Of a stretch of 15,883 nt of DNA, positions 1 to 6,594 are shown in pieces. This DNA is from Parcubacteria group bacterium GW2011_GWC1_41_7 (GTDB lineage Bacteria > Patescibacteriota > Minisyncoccia > UBA6257 > HR35). Under the pieces are notes generated by a model, which was not told where the DNA came from, made no database searches, and saw nothing but the letters and a program-made list of their open reading frames with translations. A program made the translations under genes and the position numbers. How positions within the stretch are numbered: position 1 is the first letter of the stretch; each line of letters starts with the position of its first letter. The stretch covers positions 1 to 15,883 of the forward strand of contig LCBW01000011.1 of the NCBI GenBank assembly GCA_000997465.1, given 5' to 3'.

Positions 1-396
1 GAGGGGGCTCAAACCAGTGTGCAAAAAAAAGAGCCGACTGTTTTGCGCAAAACAGACACTTTGATTCAAAAAAATCCAAATAGCGCAGAAAAACCAATTG
101 CTATATCATCGGGAACTATCTCTCAGGTTGCAGAATATGCGTCAGAGCTTTCATCGCAGAAGCCGGTTCGAATTACTTTCTTGAAAAAAATTGCATCAGA
201 GCCGTATGGCGCAACGAGCGTTGCGCTTGTGGCGTTGATGATTTTTATGTTTTTAGTACTTCTTATGAAAATTTTTATTGCGGTTGACGTTCAACATCCG
301 CTTTTGATTGCGCATGGGGTTTTGATGCTTGCATTTTTATATAGCGCACTGACACTTAATAAATACCTTTTTTTGGCTCATGCACGTATTTTATAA
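1..396 (+). CDS. C-terminal part of an unidentified protein with two C-terminal membrane helices (5' truncated)
   Basis: The reading frame is open from the first base and stops with TAA at 394-396, so the gene probably starts upstream of the window. The GTG at 19 is only an internal possibility. About 132 residues are visible. The first half is polar, Ser/Lys-rich and probably a linker. It is followed by a predicted membrane segment starting near the motif PYGATSV and a second one around HPLLIAHGVLMLAFLY. The protein ends a few residues later with a short basic tail. This layout, a large N-terminal part carried by a C-terminal helical anchor, suits a surface or membrane-attached protein. I do not recognise the family. 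Some CPR exported proteins (CAP/SCP-like ones among them) have two-helix C-termini of this general kind, but the part that would decide lies outside the window. It is followed 60 bases later by the VIT-family gene, which has its own candidate promoter. Confidence 0.7.
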   Translation, partial: EGAQTSVQKKEPTVLRKTDTLIQKNPNSAEKPIAISSGTISQVAEYASELSSQKPVRITFLKKIASEPYGATSVALVALMIFMFLVLLMKIFIAVDVQHPLLIAHGVLMLAFLYSALTLNKYLFLAHARIL

Positions 397-437
397 CACG
401 CATATTGCATTTTTGGGAGAATTGCTTTTTGGGGACG

Positions 438-446
438 TGCTATAAT
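438..446 (+). promoter_or_regulatory. Extended -10 promoter element for the VIT-family gene
   Basis: TGC followed directly by a perfect TATAAT (441-446) forms an extended -10 element. I see no good -35 hexamer at 16-18 bases, which extended -10 promoters can do without. A start site about 7 bases downstream would fall near 453, only a few bases before the ATG at 457. The transcript could therefore be leaderless or nearly so. No Shine-Dalgarno sequence lies in the gap. Confidence 0.5.
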
Positions 447-456
447 AGGAATAGAC

Positions 457-963
457 ATGATCAGAAGTAGGCAAACGCTTGCGCTGTATATGCGCAACTT
501 CATTTTTGGCGTTGAGGACAGCTTAGTATCGACGGTTGGATTTATCTCCGGAATTGCCATTGCTGGCGTTGCTGTTGCCGATATTGTGCTGACCGGGTTT
601 GTGCTTATTTCTGTTGAGGCGTTTTCTATGGGAGTGGGAAGTTTTTTATCGGAATATTCAGCTGAAGAATTTGAACAGAAAAAAGTGGTTTCAAATAAGG
701 GAGCGGCAACTGGCGCGGTCATTATGTTTCTCTCGTATCTTCTTTCCGGGTTTATTCCGCTTTTACCGTATGTGCTCATTCCTGAATCCCTTTATGTCAT
801 GGGCGTCTCAGTTGCGCTGACACTTTTTGCGCTTGCCCTGCTTGCGGTGTTTAACGGAAAAATGTCTCGAGTTCCTGTTTGGAACGAAGTATTTCGCATG
901 ATTGTTATTAGTGGATTGTCCATTGTGGTAGGAACAGTTGTCGGTTCATTTATTCATTTTTAA
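457..963 (+). CDS. Compact VIT1/CCC1-family divalent metal (Fe2+/Mn2+) transporter
   Basis: This 168-residue membrane protein matches the VIT1/CCC1 family, whose members move Fe2+ or Mn2+ across membranes. The first helix carries the family pattern (NFIFGVEDSLVSTVGFISGIA, residues 14-34), and helix 2 carries SVEAFSMGVGSFLSEYSAEE (52-71), the family's Glu/Met-containing metal-pathway region. Three further hydrophobic segments follow (about 85-107, 113-133, 145-165), giving five helices in total. Eukaryotic and many bacterial members have a cytoplasmic Glu-rich metal-binding domain between helices 2 and 3. Here that linker is only about 15 residues (EFEQKKVVSNKGAATG), so the domain is essentially absent. 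Function in metal export or homeostasis is inferred from family. The ATG at 457 lies 10 bases after a TATAAT box and has no Shine-Dalgarno sequence. The gene is unrelated in function to the glycan genes that follow 10 bases later. Confidence 0.88.
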   Translation: MIRSRQTLALYMRNFIFGVEDSLVSTVGFISGIAIAGVAVADIVLTGFVLISVEAFSMGVGSFLSEYSAEEFEQKKVVSNKGAATGAVIMFLSYLLSGFIPLLPYVLIPESLYVMGVSVALTLFALALLAVFNGKMSRVPVWNEVFRMIVISGLSIVVGTVVGSFIHF

Positions 964-973
964 TTTTTCACTC

Positions 974-1814
974 ATGAAATTGATTGTTATGATTCCGGCG
1001 TACAATGAGGAGGAAACCATAGGTGGCGTTATCAGAAACATCCCACAATCTATTGAGGGCTTTGATGAAGTTCAGATACTTGTTATTGATGATGGCTCAA
1101 ATGATCGCACTGCAGTCGTTGCGAAGGGTAAATACCGACGCAGATCACCAATATAATCAAAGTGAAATTCCACTTCTTGTCCGTCCTATCTTAGATCATC
1201 GGGCTGATATGGTCATTGGGGATAGGCAAATTGAAAAATTAACCTTTATGCCATGGCCGAATAAATATGGCAACATGCTGGGAAGTTCGCTATTGCGATT
1301 GGTTTTAAAAAATAACGTACGAGATGCATCAAGCGGATTCCGTGCGTTTTCAAGAGAGTGCGCATTGAGGCTTAATGTTTTATCGGGGCATACCTATACG
1401 CACGAAACTATTATTCAGTGTACGATCTCGCGATTTCATATTGCACAAGTTCCTATTACATTTTTAAAACGAGAGGGAGGAACATCAAAACTTATTCAAA
1501 GCGTTTTTTCGCATATCAAAAAATCACTTGCAAACATTGTCCGTATTTATTTGGTATATCAACCGCTAAAAACTTTCTCACGAATGGGAATCGGATTTTT
1601 GGTTTTAGGGAGCATTATATACGCCCGCTATATGCATTTTTATTTTGCGGGATCGGGAGAGGGGCACATTCAATCCTTGATTTTTGGACTCGTGTTTGTG
1701 ATTACGGGGATTTTGCTTTTTATCCTCGGGTTTATTGCAGATCTTATTTCAGCACAGCGAAAAATACAGCAAGAAATTTTGTATCATATGAAGCGCAATG
1801 GATCAGAAAAATGA
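974..1814 (+). pseudogene. Broken GT2 polyprenyl-phosphate-sugar synthase (DPM-like), internal deletion plus frameshift
   Basis: Two frames together spell one family 2 glycosyltransferase of the dolichol/undecaprenyl-phosphate-sugar synthase type. The N-terminal part starts at the ATG at 974. It has MIPAYNEEETIGGVI and the nucleotide-binding VIDDGSNDRT, and stays similar to the family up to Lys51 (codon 1124-1126). From 1128 the similarity continues in another frame with VNTDADHQYN, the catalytic DxD-type segment, then ADMVIGDR, DASSGFRAFSRE, and two C-terminal helices (near 1585-1645 and 1675-1745) ending at TGA 1812-1814. The original frame stops at 1154-1156. The stretch that should lie between DDGS and NTDAD, roughly 30-40 residues containing the usual NxGxxxAxxxG region, is missing. 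The frame change implies a lost length that leaves remainder 2 on division by 3. A working enzyme is unlikely; an assembly collapse is the main alternative. The intact protein would have made lipid-linked sugar donors for GT-C enzymes. The last 17 bases overlap the next gene. Confidence 0.85.
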
Positions 1815-2982
1815 TGTTCAATGCGTAACGCTTATTAGCACTCTTCCGCCGCTTCGAGCAGGTCTTGGCGACTATACGCTTGGATTAGTACAGGAGCTTT
1901 CAAAATTATGCAAGATAGATTTTATCGGATTTAAAAGCTTGTATCCGGCATTTTTATATCGCGGAGGAAATATATACCGTAATGATGTCACGGAACCGTA
2001 TATTAAAAACGTTATTATTCATAATATTATCGCCTGGTATAATCCTTTTTCTTGGATTCGTGCCGGGTTTTCAATTCGGGGCGATATAGTTCATTTTCAG
2101 TGGTGGAGCTTATATACTTTTCCAGAATATTTTACTATTGCGTGTATTGCAAAATACGTAAAACGCAAAAAAATTATTTTTACGGTGCATGATATTACTC
2201 CGCACGAAAAAACGAAACAAAAAATTCATAAGTTTTTAAGTCGCATCTTATTTCATTTTTCCTTCGCATATATTGTTCATTCGAAAGCGCACGTTGATAT
2301 TTTTTGCAATATGTATCATGTTTTAGCGAAGAAGGTTTTCGTTATTTCGCATGGTATTATTTCAAACTACAGTGTGTGTAAATGTGATCCTGCGGACGCA
2401 AGGCAAAAATTAAAAATCAATCAAAATGCTCCAACACTCCTTTTTTTTGGGAATATACGTGAGTATAAAGGACTTGATGTGTTAATTCATGCATTTTCGC
2501 AGGTAAAAAAAGAATTTTCTCACGCAATACTTATTATTGCCGGATCGATGTGGCATTCTTGGAATAACTATCAAAAACTTATTGAAGAATATCATTTAGA
2601 ATCATCTGTGCGACTATATCTTCATTTTATTCCCCATGATTTAGCAGAATTAATTTTTTGTGCATCAGATATTGTCGTATTACCATATAAAAATTTTGAA
2701 GCACAAAGCGGGGTCGCATCTGTTGCGCTTTCATTTGAAAAACCGCTTGTTATTTCTGATTTTTCAGGATTGCGAGATTTTGTACGGGATGAAGGGGTTG
2801 TTGTTTCTCCGGGAGAGAGCGGTGCTTTATCGAAAAAAATCAAGTATATTATGGGAAATAAAAATTTTTATGAAAAATTAAAAAATGACGCTCAAACACT
2901 TAAAAAAGAATTATCTTGGAATATCATCGCACAAAAAACATTTTCTTTATATAACGTTGTGGGTATGCATAAAAATTTATAA
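1798..2982 (+). CDS. GT4-family glycosyltransferase (group 1)
   Basis: This 394-residue cytoplasmic enzyme has the GT-B layout: two Rossmann-like halves that transfer a sugar from a nucleotide donor while retaining anomeric configuration. The N-terminal half has the Gly-rich acceptor-side loop PPLRAGLGDYT (17-27) and FTVHDITPHEK (128-138). The C-terminal half begins at TLLFFGNIREYKGLDVLIHAF (213-233), a standard GT4 signature. It ends with SDIVVLPYKNFEAQSGVASVALSFEKPLVISD, in which E301 and the Gln-Ser-Gly stretch replace the usual EGFG...E motif, as in a known GT4 subgroup. The ATG at 1798 overlaps the damaged GT2 gene by 17 bases and has no Shine-Dalgarno sequence. It heads the unbroken glycan run ending at 6533. 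Sugar and acceptor cannot be read from the sequence. Confidence 0.9.
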   Translation: MDQKNDVQCVTLISTLPPLRAGLGDYTLGLVQELSKLCKIDFIGFKSLYPAFLYRGGNIYRNDVTEPYIKNVIIHNIIAWYNPFSWIRAGFSIRGDIVHFQWWSLYTFPEYFTIACIAKYVKRKKIIFTVHDITPHEKTKQKIHKFLSRILFHFSFAYIVHSKAHVDIFCNMYHVLAKKVFVISHGIISNYSVCKCDPADARQKLKINQNAPTLLFFGNIREYKGLDVLIHAFSQVKKEFSHAILIIAGSMWHSWNNYQKLIEEYHLESSVRLYLHFIPHDLAELIFCASDIVVLPYKNFEAQSGVASVALSFEKPLVISDFSGLRDFVRDEGVVVSPGESGALSKKIKYIMGNKNFYEKLKNDAQTLKKELSWNIIAQKTFSLYNVVGMHKNL

Positions 2983-2995
2983 AATAGTGTAGCGT

Positions 2996-3781
2996 ATGAA
3001 AACAGAAAATATACATTCTTTTTTAGAATCGCTTACTGATTATTCTTCACCTCGAAGCGCTGAGTATTTTTCTTATGCAAAAGAGGGGTATGGGAAAAGA
3101 TTTAGAATAATACGAAATATTATATCTACGTATAGTGAGATTGCAGGAAAAAAAATTTTAGATATTGGGTGTGGAACCGGCGGTATTGTCGCAGGGTTTG
3201 CGGAAGAAAAAAATACAGACGTGTGGGGAATTGACTCAAATGCGCATTATATTGCCGCACTACGGAATTTTTTTGATCAAGAAGGCGTTCCTGCTCATTT
3301 TATGCAGGGAGACGCACAAAAACTTCCATTTTCTGATAGTACCTTTGATATTGTTGTTTGTAATGATGTTATGGAACACGTTCCTTCTCCAGATCTTTTA
3401 TTTTCTGAAATTCATAGGATTTTAAAGCAAAAAGGAGTTGTATTTTTTTCTACGCATAACAGATATTCGCCGCGATGGTTTTTTTCCGATCCACATTTTG
3501 GCTTATTTGGTTTAACGTTTTTTCATCGCATGATTGGAAAATTTTATGTTACAAAAATAAGAAAAATGACAAAAAATTATGATATATGGTATTTTTTATC
3601 TTATGCATTTTTCCATCGCACGGGAAAGAAATTGAATATGCATGAGGAATTTCTTTCCAAAACATATTATATGCAGTCAAAAAAAAAGTGGGTACGGAAA
3701 TTATTCTCCTGCATGTCTCATCGAAATTTTTTTTTACGGATGTTTGTTCCGATGCTTGTTTTTATTTTCCATAAAAAATAA
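2996..3781 (+). CDS. Class I SAM-dependent methyltransferase
   Basis: This 261-residue protein contains a class I methyltransferase fold of the Methyltransf_11 kind. Motif I, ILDIGCGTGG (54-63), forms the SAM-binding loop. The acidic residue of the next strand is D80 in WGID. MQGDAQKLPFSDSTFDIVVCN (103-123) carries the adenine-contact and motif IV region, followed by DVMEHVPSPD (124-133), which is typical of small-molecule and glycan methyltransferases. The C-terminal 100 residues are aromatic and basic (SPRWFFSDPHFGLFG, then several Phe/Lys-rich stretches) and may associate with membrane or lipid-linked substrate. Sitting between two GT4 genes, with 13 and 11 base spacers, it probably methylates a sugar or the non-reducing end of the glycan; that role is inference. 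A nine-T run at 3727-3735 lies near the 3' end. No Shine-Dalgarno sequence precedes the ATG. Confidence 0.88.
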   Translation: MKTENIHSFLESLTDYSSPRSAEYFSYAKEGYGKRFRIIRNIISTYSEIAGKKILDIGCGTGGIVAGFAEEKNTDVWGIDSNAHYIAALRNFFDQEGVPAHFMQGDAQKLPFSDSTFDIVVCNDVMEHVPSPDLLFSEIHRILKQKGVVFFSTHNRYSPRWFFSDPHFGLFGLTFFHRMIGKFYVTKIRKMTKNYDIWYFLSYAFFHRTGKKLNMHEEFLSKTYYMQSKKKWVRKLFSCMSHRNFFLRMFVPMLVFIFHKK

Positions 3782-3792
3782 AAATATTCTTT

Positions 3793-4857
3793 ATGAAAAG
3801 TATTTCTATCTTTCCCGAAGTCAATGCGTCTATAAAAAGCGTATCAAAGATTTATCAGAATATCTTTACATTTCAGGATATTTTTAAAGATTGCGGTCTT
3901 TCTTTTTATTATTATTCCTGTCCTGTGCTGCCCGTTCCTTTTTTTAAGCTCATTCTTTCTCAATACATATATTTTCCTTTTTTTGTAAAGAAACACGCAG
4001 GAAGAGTAAATCATTTTTTATCTTCACATCCACACCTTCTTTTTTTTGTTCCGACCGATGCACTCTCGATTATAGATATTCATCATGTTCCAATTGAAGA
4101 AAACAGACTTTTACAAAACAAAATATATACCGCTCTTGCGCGCAAGGGACTACAGAGAGCGGCGCAGATTATTGTTCCATCTCTTTTTACAAAAAAAGAG
4201 CTGGAATTGAAGATGGCAATTCCTTCTGAAAATATTACGGTTATTCAGCACGGAGTTGATCATAATCTTTTTTTTCCAAGAAAAAAGAATGATATGCGGG
4301 ATATTCTTCATCTTCCGAAGGATAAAAAAATATTTTTGCATGTAGGATCGGAATTGAGAAGAAAGAATATAGAGCGATTTTTTTATGTATTTTCCCAAAT
4401 TGTCAAACAGGATGATCAAATCGTTCTTGTACGGATCGGGCATTGTACAAAACAATCAAGGCGTCTTTTAAAAAAATTACATATTGATAATCATGTATTG
4501 TATAGGGAAAATGTTTCAGAAAATGATCTTGCGCTTTATTACAATGCGGCAGACGCACTCATTTTTCCATCGCTTCTTGAAGGATTTGGAATGCCGCTTT
4601 TGGAGGCAATGGCATCGGGAACTCCGATTATATGCTCAGATATTCCGGCATTTCGTGAAATTGCGCAGGATACAGCGTGGTATTTTGATCCAAAATCACA
4701 CCATTCTTTTTTTCAAGCCATTCTTTCCTTTTTTTCTGATACTATAAAGGTAGATGTAAAAGTATGCGCTGCTTTGCGTATCTCCCAAAATTATTCTTGG
4801 GAGCGGTGTGCTCAAGAAAGGGCTGGTGTATATATACATCTTTTTCACCATGCATAA
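3793..4857 (+). CDS. GT4-family glycosyltransferase (mannosyltransferase-like)
   Basis: This 354-residue GT-B enzyme shows the classic GT4 C-terminal domain. FLHVGSELRRKNIERFFYVF (181-200) marks the start of the donor-binding half. NAADALIFPSLLEGFGMPLLE (251-271) contains the E-x7-E pair E263/E271, followed by AMASGTPIICSDIPAFREI (272-290). The acceptor half includes IIVPSLFTKKELEL (126-139) and NITVIQHGVDHNLFFP (147-162). The pattern SLLEGFGMPLLEAMASGTP resembles mannosyl- and other hexosyltransferases of the WbaZ/mtfB type, but donor specificity cannot be read reliably. The N-terminal domain is short, which fits the modest total length. The start ATG at 3793 lies 11 bases after the methyltransferase stop without a Shine-Dalgarno sequence. 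The stop overlaps the start of the FkbM gene, so the two are almost certainly cotranscribed. Confidence 0.9.
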   Translation: MKSISIFPEVNASIKSVSKIYQNIFTFQDIFKDCGLSFYYYSCPVLPVPFFKLILSQYIYFPFFVKKHAGRVNHFLSSHPHLLFFVPTDALSIIDIHHVPIEENRLLQNKIYTALARKGLQRAAQIIVPSLFTKKELELKMAIPSENITVIQHGVDHNLFFPRKKNDMRDILHLPKDKKIFLHVGSELRRKNIERFFYVFSQIVKQDDQIVLVRIGHCTKQSRRLLKKLHIDNHVLYRENVSENDLALYYNAADALIFPSLLEGFGMPLLEAMASGTPIICSDIPAFREIAQDTAWYFDPKSHHSFFQAILSFFSDTIKVDVKVCAALRISQNYSWERCAQERAGVYIHLFHHA

Positions 4858-5641
4858 ATGGAATCAATTTTTAAAAAATAACGTTCATATTTTTTCTTAT
4901 ATACGTTTTTTTTCAAATTGGTGGAAAATCTATGCCCATAAATATGGAATGTTGCAAATGCCATTTCAAATGCGCGCAAGGAAAGGGGTTTCTTTTTGGG
5001 TACGCACAAAAGAGGATTTAGGTATTATATTTGAGGTATTTATTGGAGAGGTGTACACATCTCATCTTTCTATTCATCCACATGATACGGTTATTGATAT
5101 CGGCGGACATGAAGGGATTTTTTCTTTGTATGCAGCCTCGCGCCAAGCGGTTGTATATACATATGAACCTGATCCCTATAACTTTGAATGGTTGCAGAAA
5201 AATAAAAAACTTAACCCGTCTTTAGATATTCGCGCACAGCAATATGCCTGTTTTGAAAAATCTGGCAAAAAAAATCTTTTTTTACGCGAGAAATCATCGA
5301 GAGGAGGAAATAGTTTTTTTATCCATGATGTACATCATGAGTCAATTTTGGTGCAATGCACAACGTTGGAAGATATTATTCAAACACATGAAATTGCAAA
5401 GGTGCATTTTTTAAAGATTGACTGTGAGGGAAGTGAGTTTTCTATTCTTCGTACCTTACCGGACGCTATTTTTGAAAAAATTTTTCAGATTGCAGTTGAA
5501 GTTCATTCGGGACCTGCATTCGGAGATGGAAGTGTTCACGAAATTATTCAGATTTTGGAATCACACGGATTTTTCATACAAGCGCATATTTTTTTAACCG
5601 ATGAATTCTCTATTATCCAAGCAACAAAAAAATCAATATAA
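4850..5641 (+). CDS. FkbM-family methyltransferase
   Basis: This is a 263-residue SAM-dependent methyltransferase of the FkbM family, which often O-methylates hydroxyl groups of sugars and polyketides. DTVIDIGGHEGIFSLYAA (79-96) is motif I with the family's IDIGxxxG pattern. VVYTYEPDPYNFEWLQKN (101-118) holds the acidic SAM-ribose residue E106. TTLEDII (171-177) and HFLKIDCEGSEFSIL (186-200) are the most diagnostic FkbM motifs, followed by FQIAVEVHS. I chose the ATG at 4850, which overlaps the upstream stop by 8 bases. A GTG at 4808 in the same frame would add 14 hydrophobic residues and overlap the upstream gene by 50 bases. The gene sits within the glycosyltransferase run and presumably modifies the same glycan as the class I methyltransferase upstream. 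Its 3' end overlaps the next gene by 41 bases. Confidence 0.9.
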   Translation: MHKWNQFLKNNVHIFSYIRFFSNWWKIYAHKYGMLQMPFQMRARKGVSFWVRTKEDLGIIFEVFIGEVYTSHLSIHPHDTVIDIGGHEGIFSLYAASRQAVVYTYEPDPYNFEWLQKNKKLNPSLDIRAQQYACFEKSGKKNLFLREKSSRGGNSFFIHDVHHESILVQCTTLEDIIQTHEIAKVHFLKIDCEGSEFSILRTLPDAIFEKIFQIAVEVHSGPAFGDGSVHEIIQILESHGFFIQAHIFLTDEFSIIQATKKSI

Positions 5642-6533
5642 ATATTCTGTTTTAATTTCTACATTTAATAGAAAGGAACTATTGCGGGAGTGTCTTGATG
5701 CCGTATTTTCTCAAATTAAAAAGCCTGATGAGGTTATTGTATCGGATGATGCATCATGTGACGGAACGGATATCTTTTTAACAGAATACGCTAAAACGCA
5801 TTCGCTCATTGTTTATATTCAGAAAAAAAATCTTAATATGATCGGCAATAAAAATTTTCTTGCAGAACGAGCCACGGGGGATATTCTTTGTTTTATTGAC
5901 GATGACTTTATCGTAGATAAGGGGTGGCTTTTTTATATAAAAAAATCATTTACAAAAGATCCGCTTTTGGTTATTACGGGCGGCAAAACAATCCAACAAA
6001 TATATCGCGCGGAGGAAAAAATATTTTTTTTCCCGATGCATGTGCTAGAGATCATACGTACTTTTTTTAAAAAATATTTACATATTGCAATACCATATTT
6101 TTTTACAAAGACTGAAAACAAAAGCACTGGGGGAGTGCTTGTTGTGCGTGGAAACAATATGGCCATTCGAAGGGATTTTTTTATCAAAAGATTTGAGCAA
6201 TTAGTTGATGTTGGCGAAGATACTGTTTTGTGCCTTGAAGCGCAAAGAGCGGGGGGGCATGTTGCATACGTGCCTGATGCATATGGATATGAAAAAACAG
6301 GAATAAGAAGCGGTTTTACAGGAGGGCACTGTTTTTTTTATCGTATTGTGCGTAATTGGGTATATATACATCGTTTTTATCGTTTACATCAAGGATTTAT
6401 AGGAACGGTCTTTTTTTATACTATGTTTGCGTGGACATGTGTTGTCAGTGTATTTTTTTCGTTCAAGCACATTGAATATATAAAAGGGATACGCGCTTTT
6501 TTTGATGGAATGAAAATGGCCTCACGTCTATAG
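5601..6533 (+). CDS. GT2-family glycosyltransferase with C-terminal hydrophobic segment
   Basis: This 310-residue GT-A glycosyltransferase follows the family 2 pattern of inverting, metal-dependent enzymes. YSVLISTFNRKELLRECLDA (15-34) opens the fold, DEVIVSDDASCDGTD (43-57) binds the nucleotide, and ILCFIDDDFIVDKGWL (95-110) holds the metal-binding DDD at 100-102. GVLVVRGNNMAIRRDFF and VGEDTVLCLEAQRAGG (starting near 6208) follow; the latter contains the ED pair that usually supplies the catalytic base. A hydrophobic stretch near residues 266-290 may anchor the protein to the inner face of the membrane. The ATG at 5601 gives a 41-base overlap with the FkbM gene. No later start keeps the domain intact, because the next Met is at residue 80. 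Members with this pattern include rhamnosyl- and other deoxysugar transferases, but the sugar is not determined. It is the last gene of the 1798-6533 run. Confidence 0.88.
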   Translation: MNSLLSKQQKNQYKYSVLISTFNRKELLRECLDAVFSQIKKPDEVIVSDDASCDGTDIFLTEYAKTHSLIVYIQKKNLNMIGNKNFLAERATGDILCFIDDDFIVDKGWLFYIKKSFTKDPLLVITGGKTIQQIYRAEEKIFFFPMHVLEIIRTFFKKYLHIAIPYFFTKTENKSTGGVLVVRGNNMAIRRDFFIKRFEQLVDVGEDTVLCLEAQRAGGHVAYVPDAYGYEKTGIRSGFTGGHCFFYRIVRNWVYIHRFYRLHQGFIGTVFFYTMFAWTCVVSVFFSFKHIEYIKGIRAFFDGMKMASRL

Positions 6534-6594
6534 GGGTATTTTTATTTTTTGTTTAAAGGGCATACAATAAATACAAGCGTACGAAGTATTAGTT

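Noticed and set aside
378..779. Minus-strand open frame of 133 codons opposite the VIT-family gene
   Set aside because: It overlaps a well-supported transporter gene and its translation has a Ser/Thr/Pro-rich shadow composition.
2957..2985. TTGTGG-17-TAAAAT ahead of the methyltransferase gene at 2996 as a promoter
   Set aside because: Weak -35, AT-rich context, and the gene is only 13 bases behind its neighbour in what looks like one transcript.
3727..3735. Nine-T run inside the methyltransferase gene as a phase-variation switch
   Set aside because: Runs of 7-9 A or T occur throughout these Phe/Lys-rich genes and the run is close to the 3' end. Nothing marks this one as special without read-level length variation.
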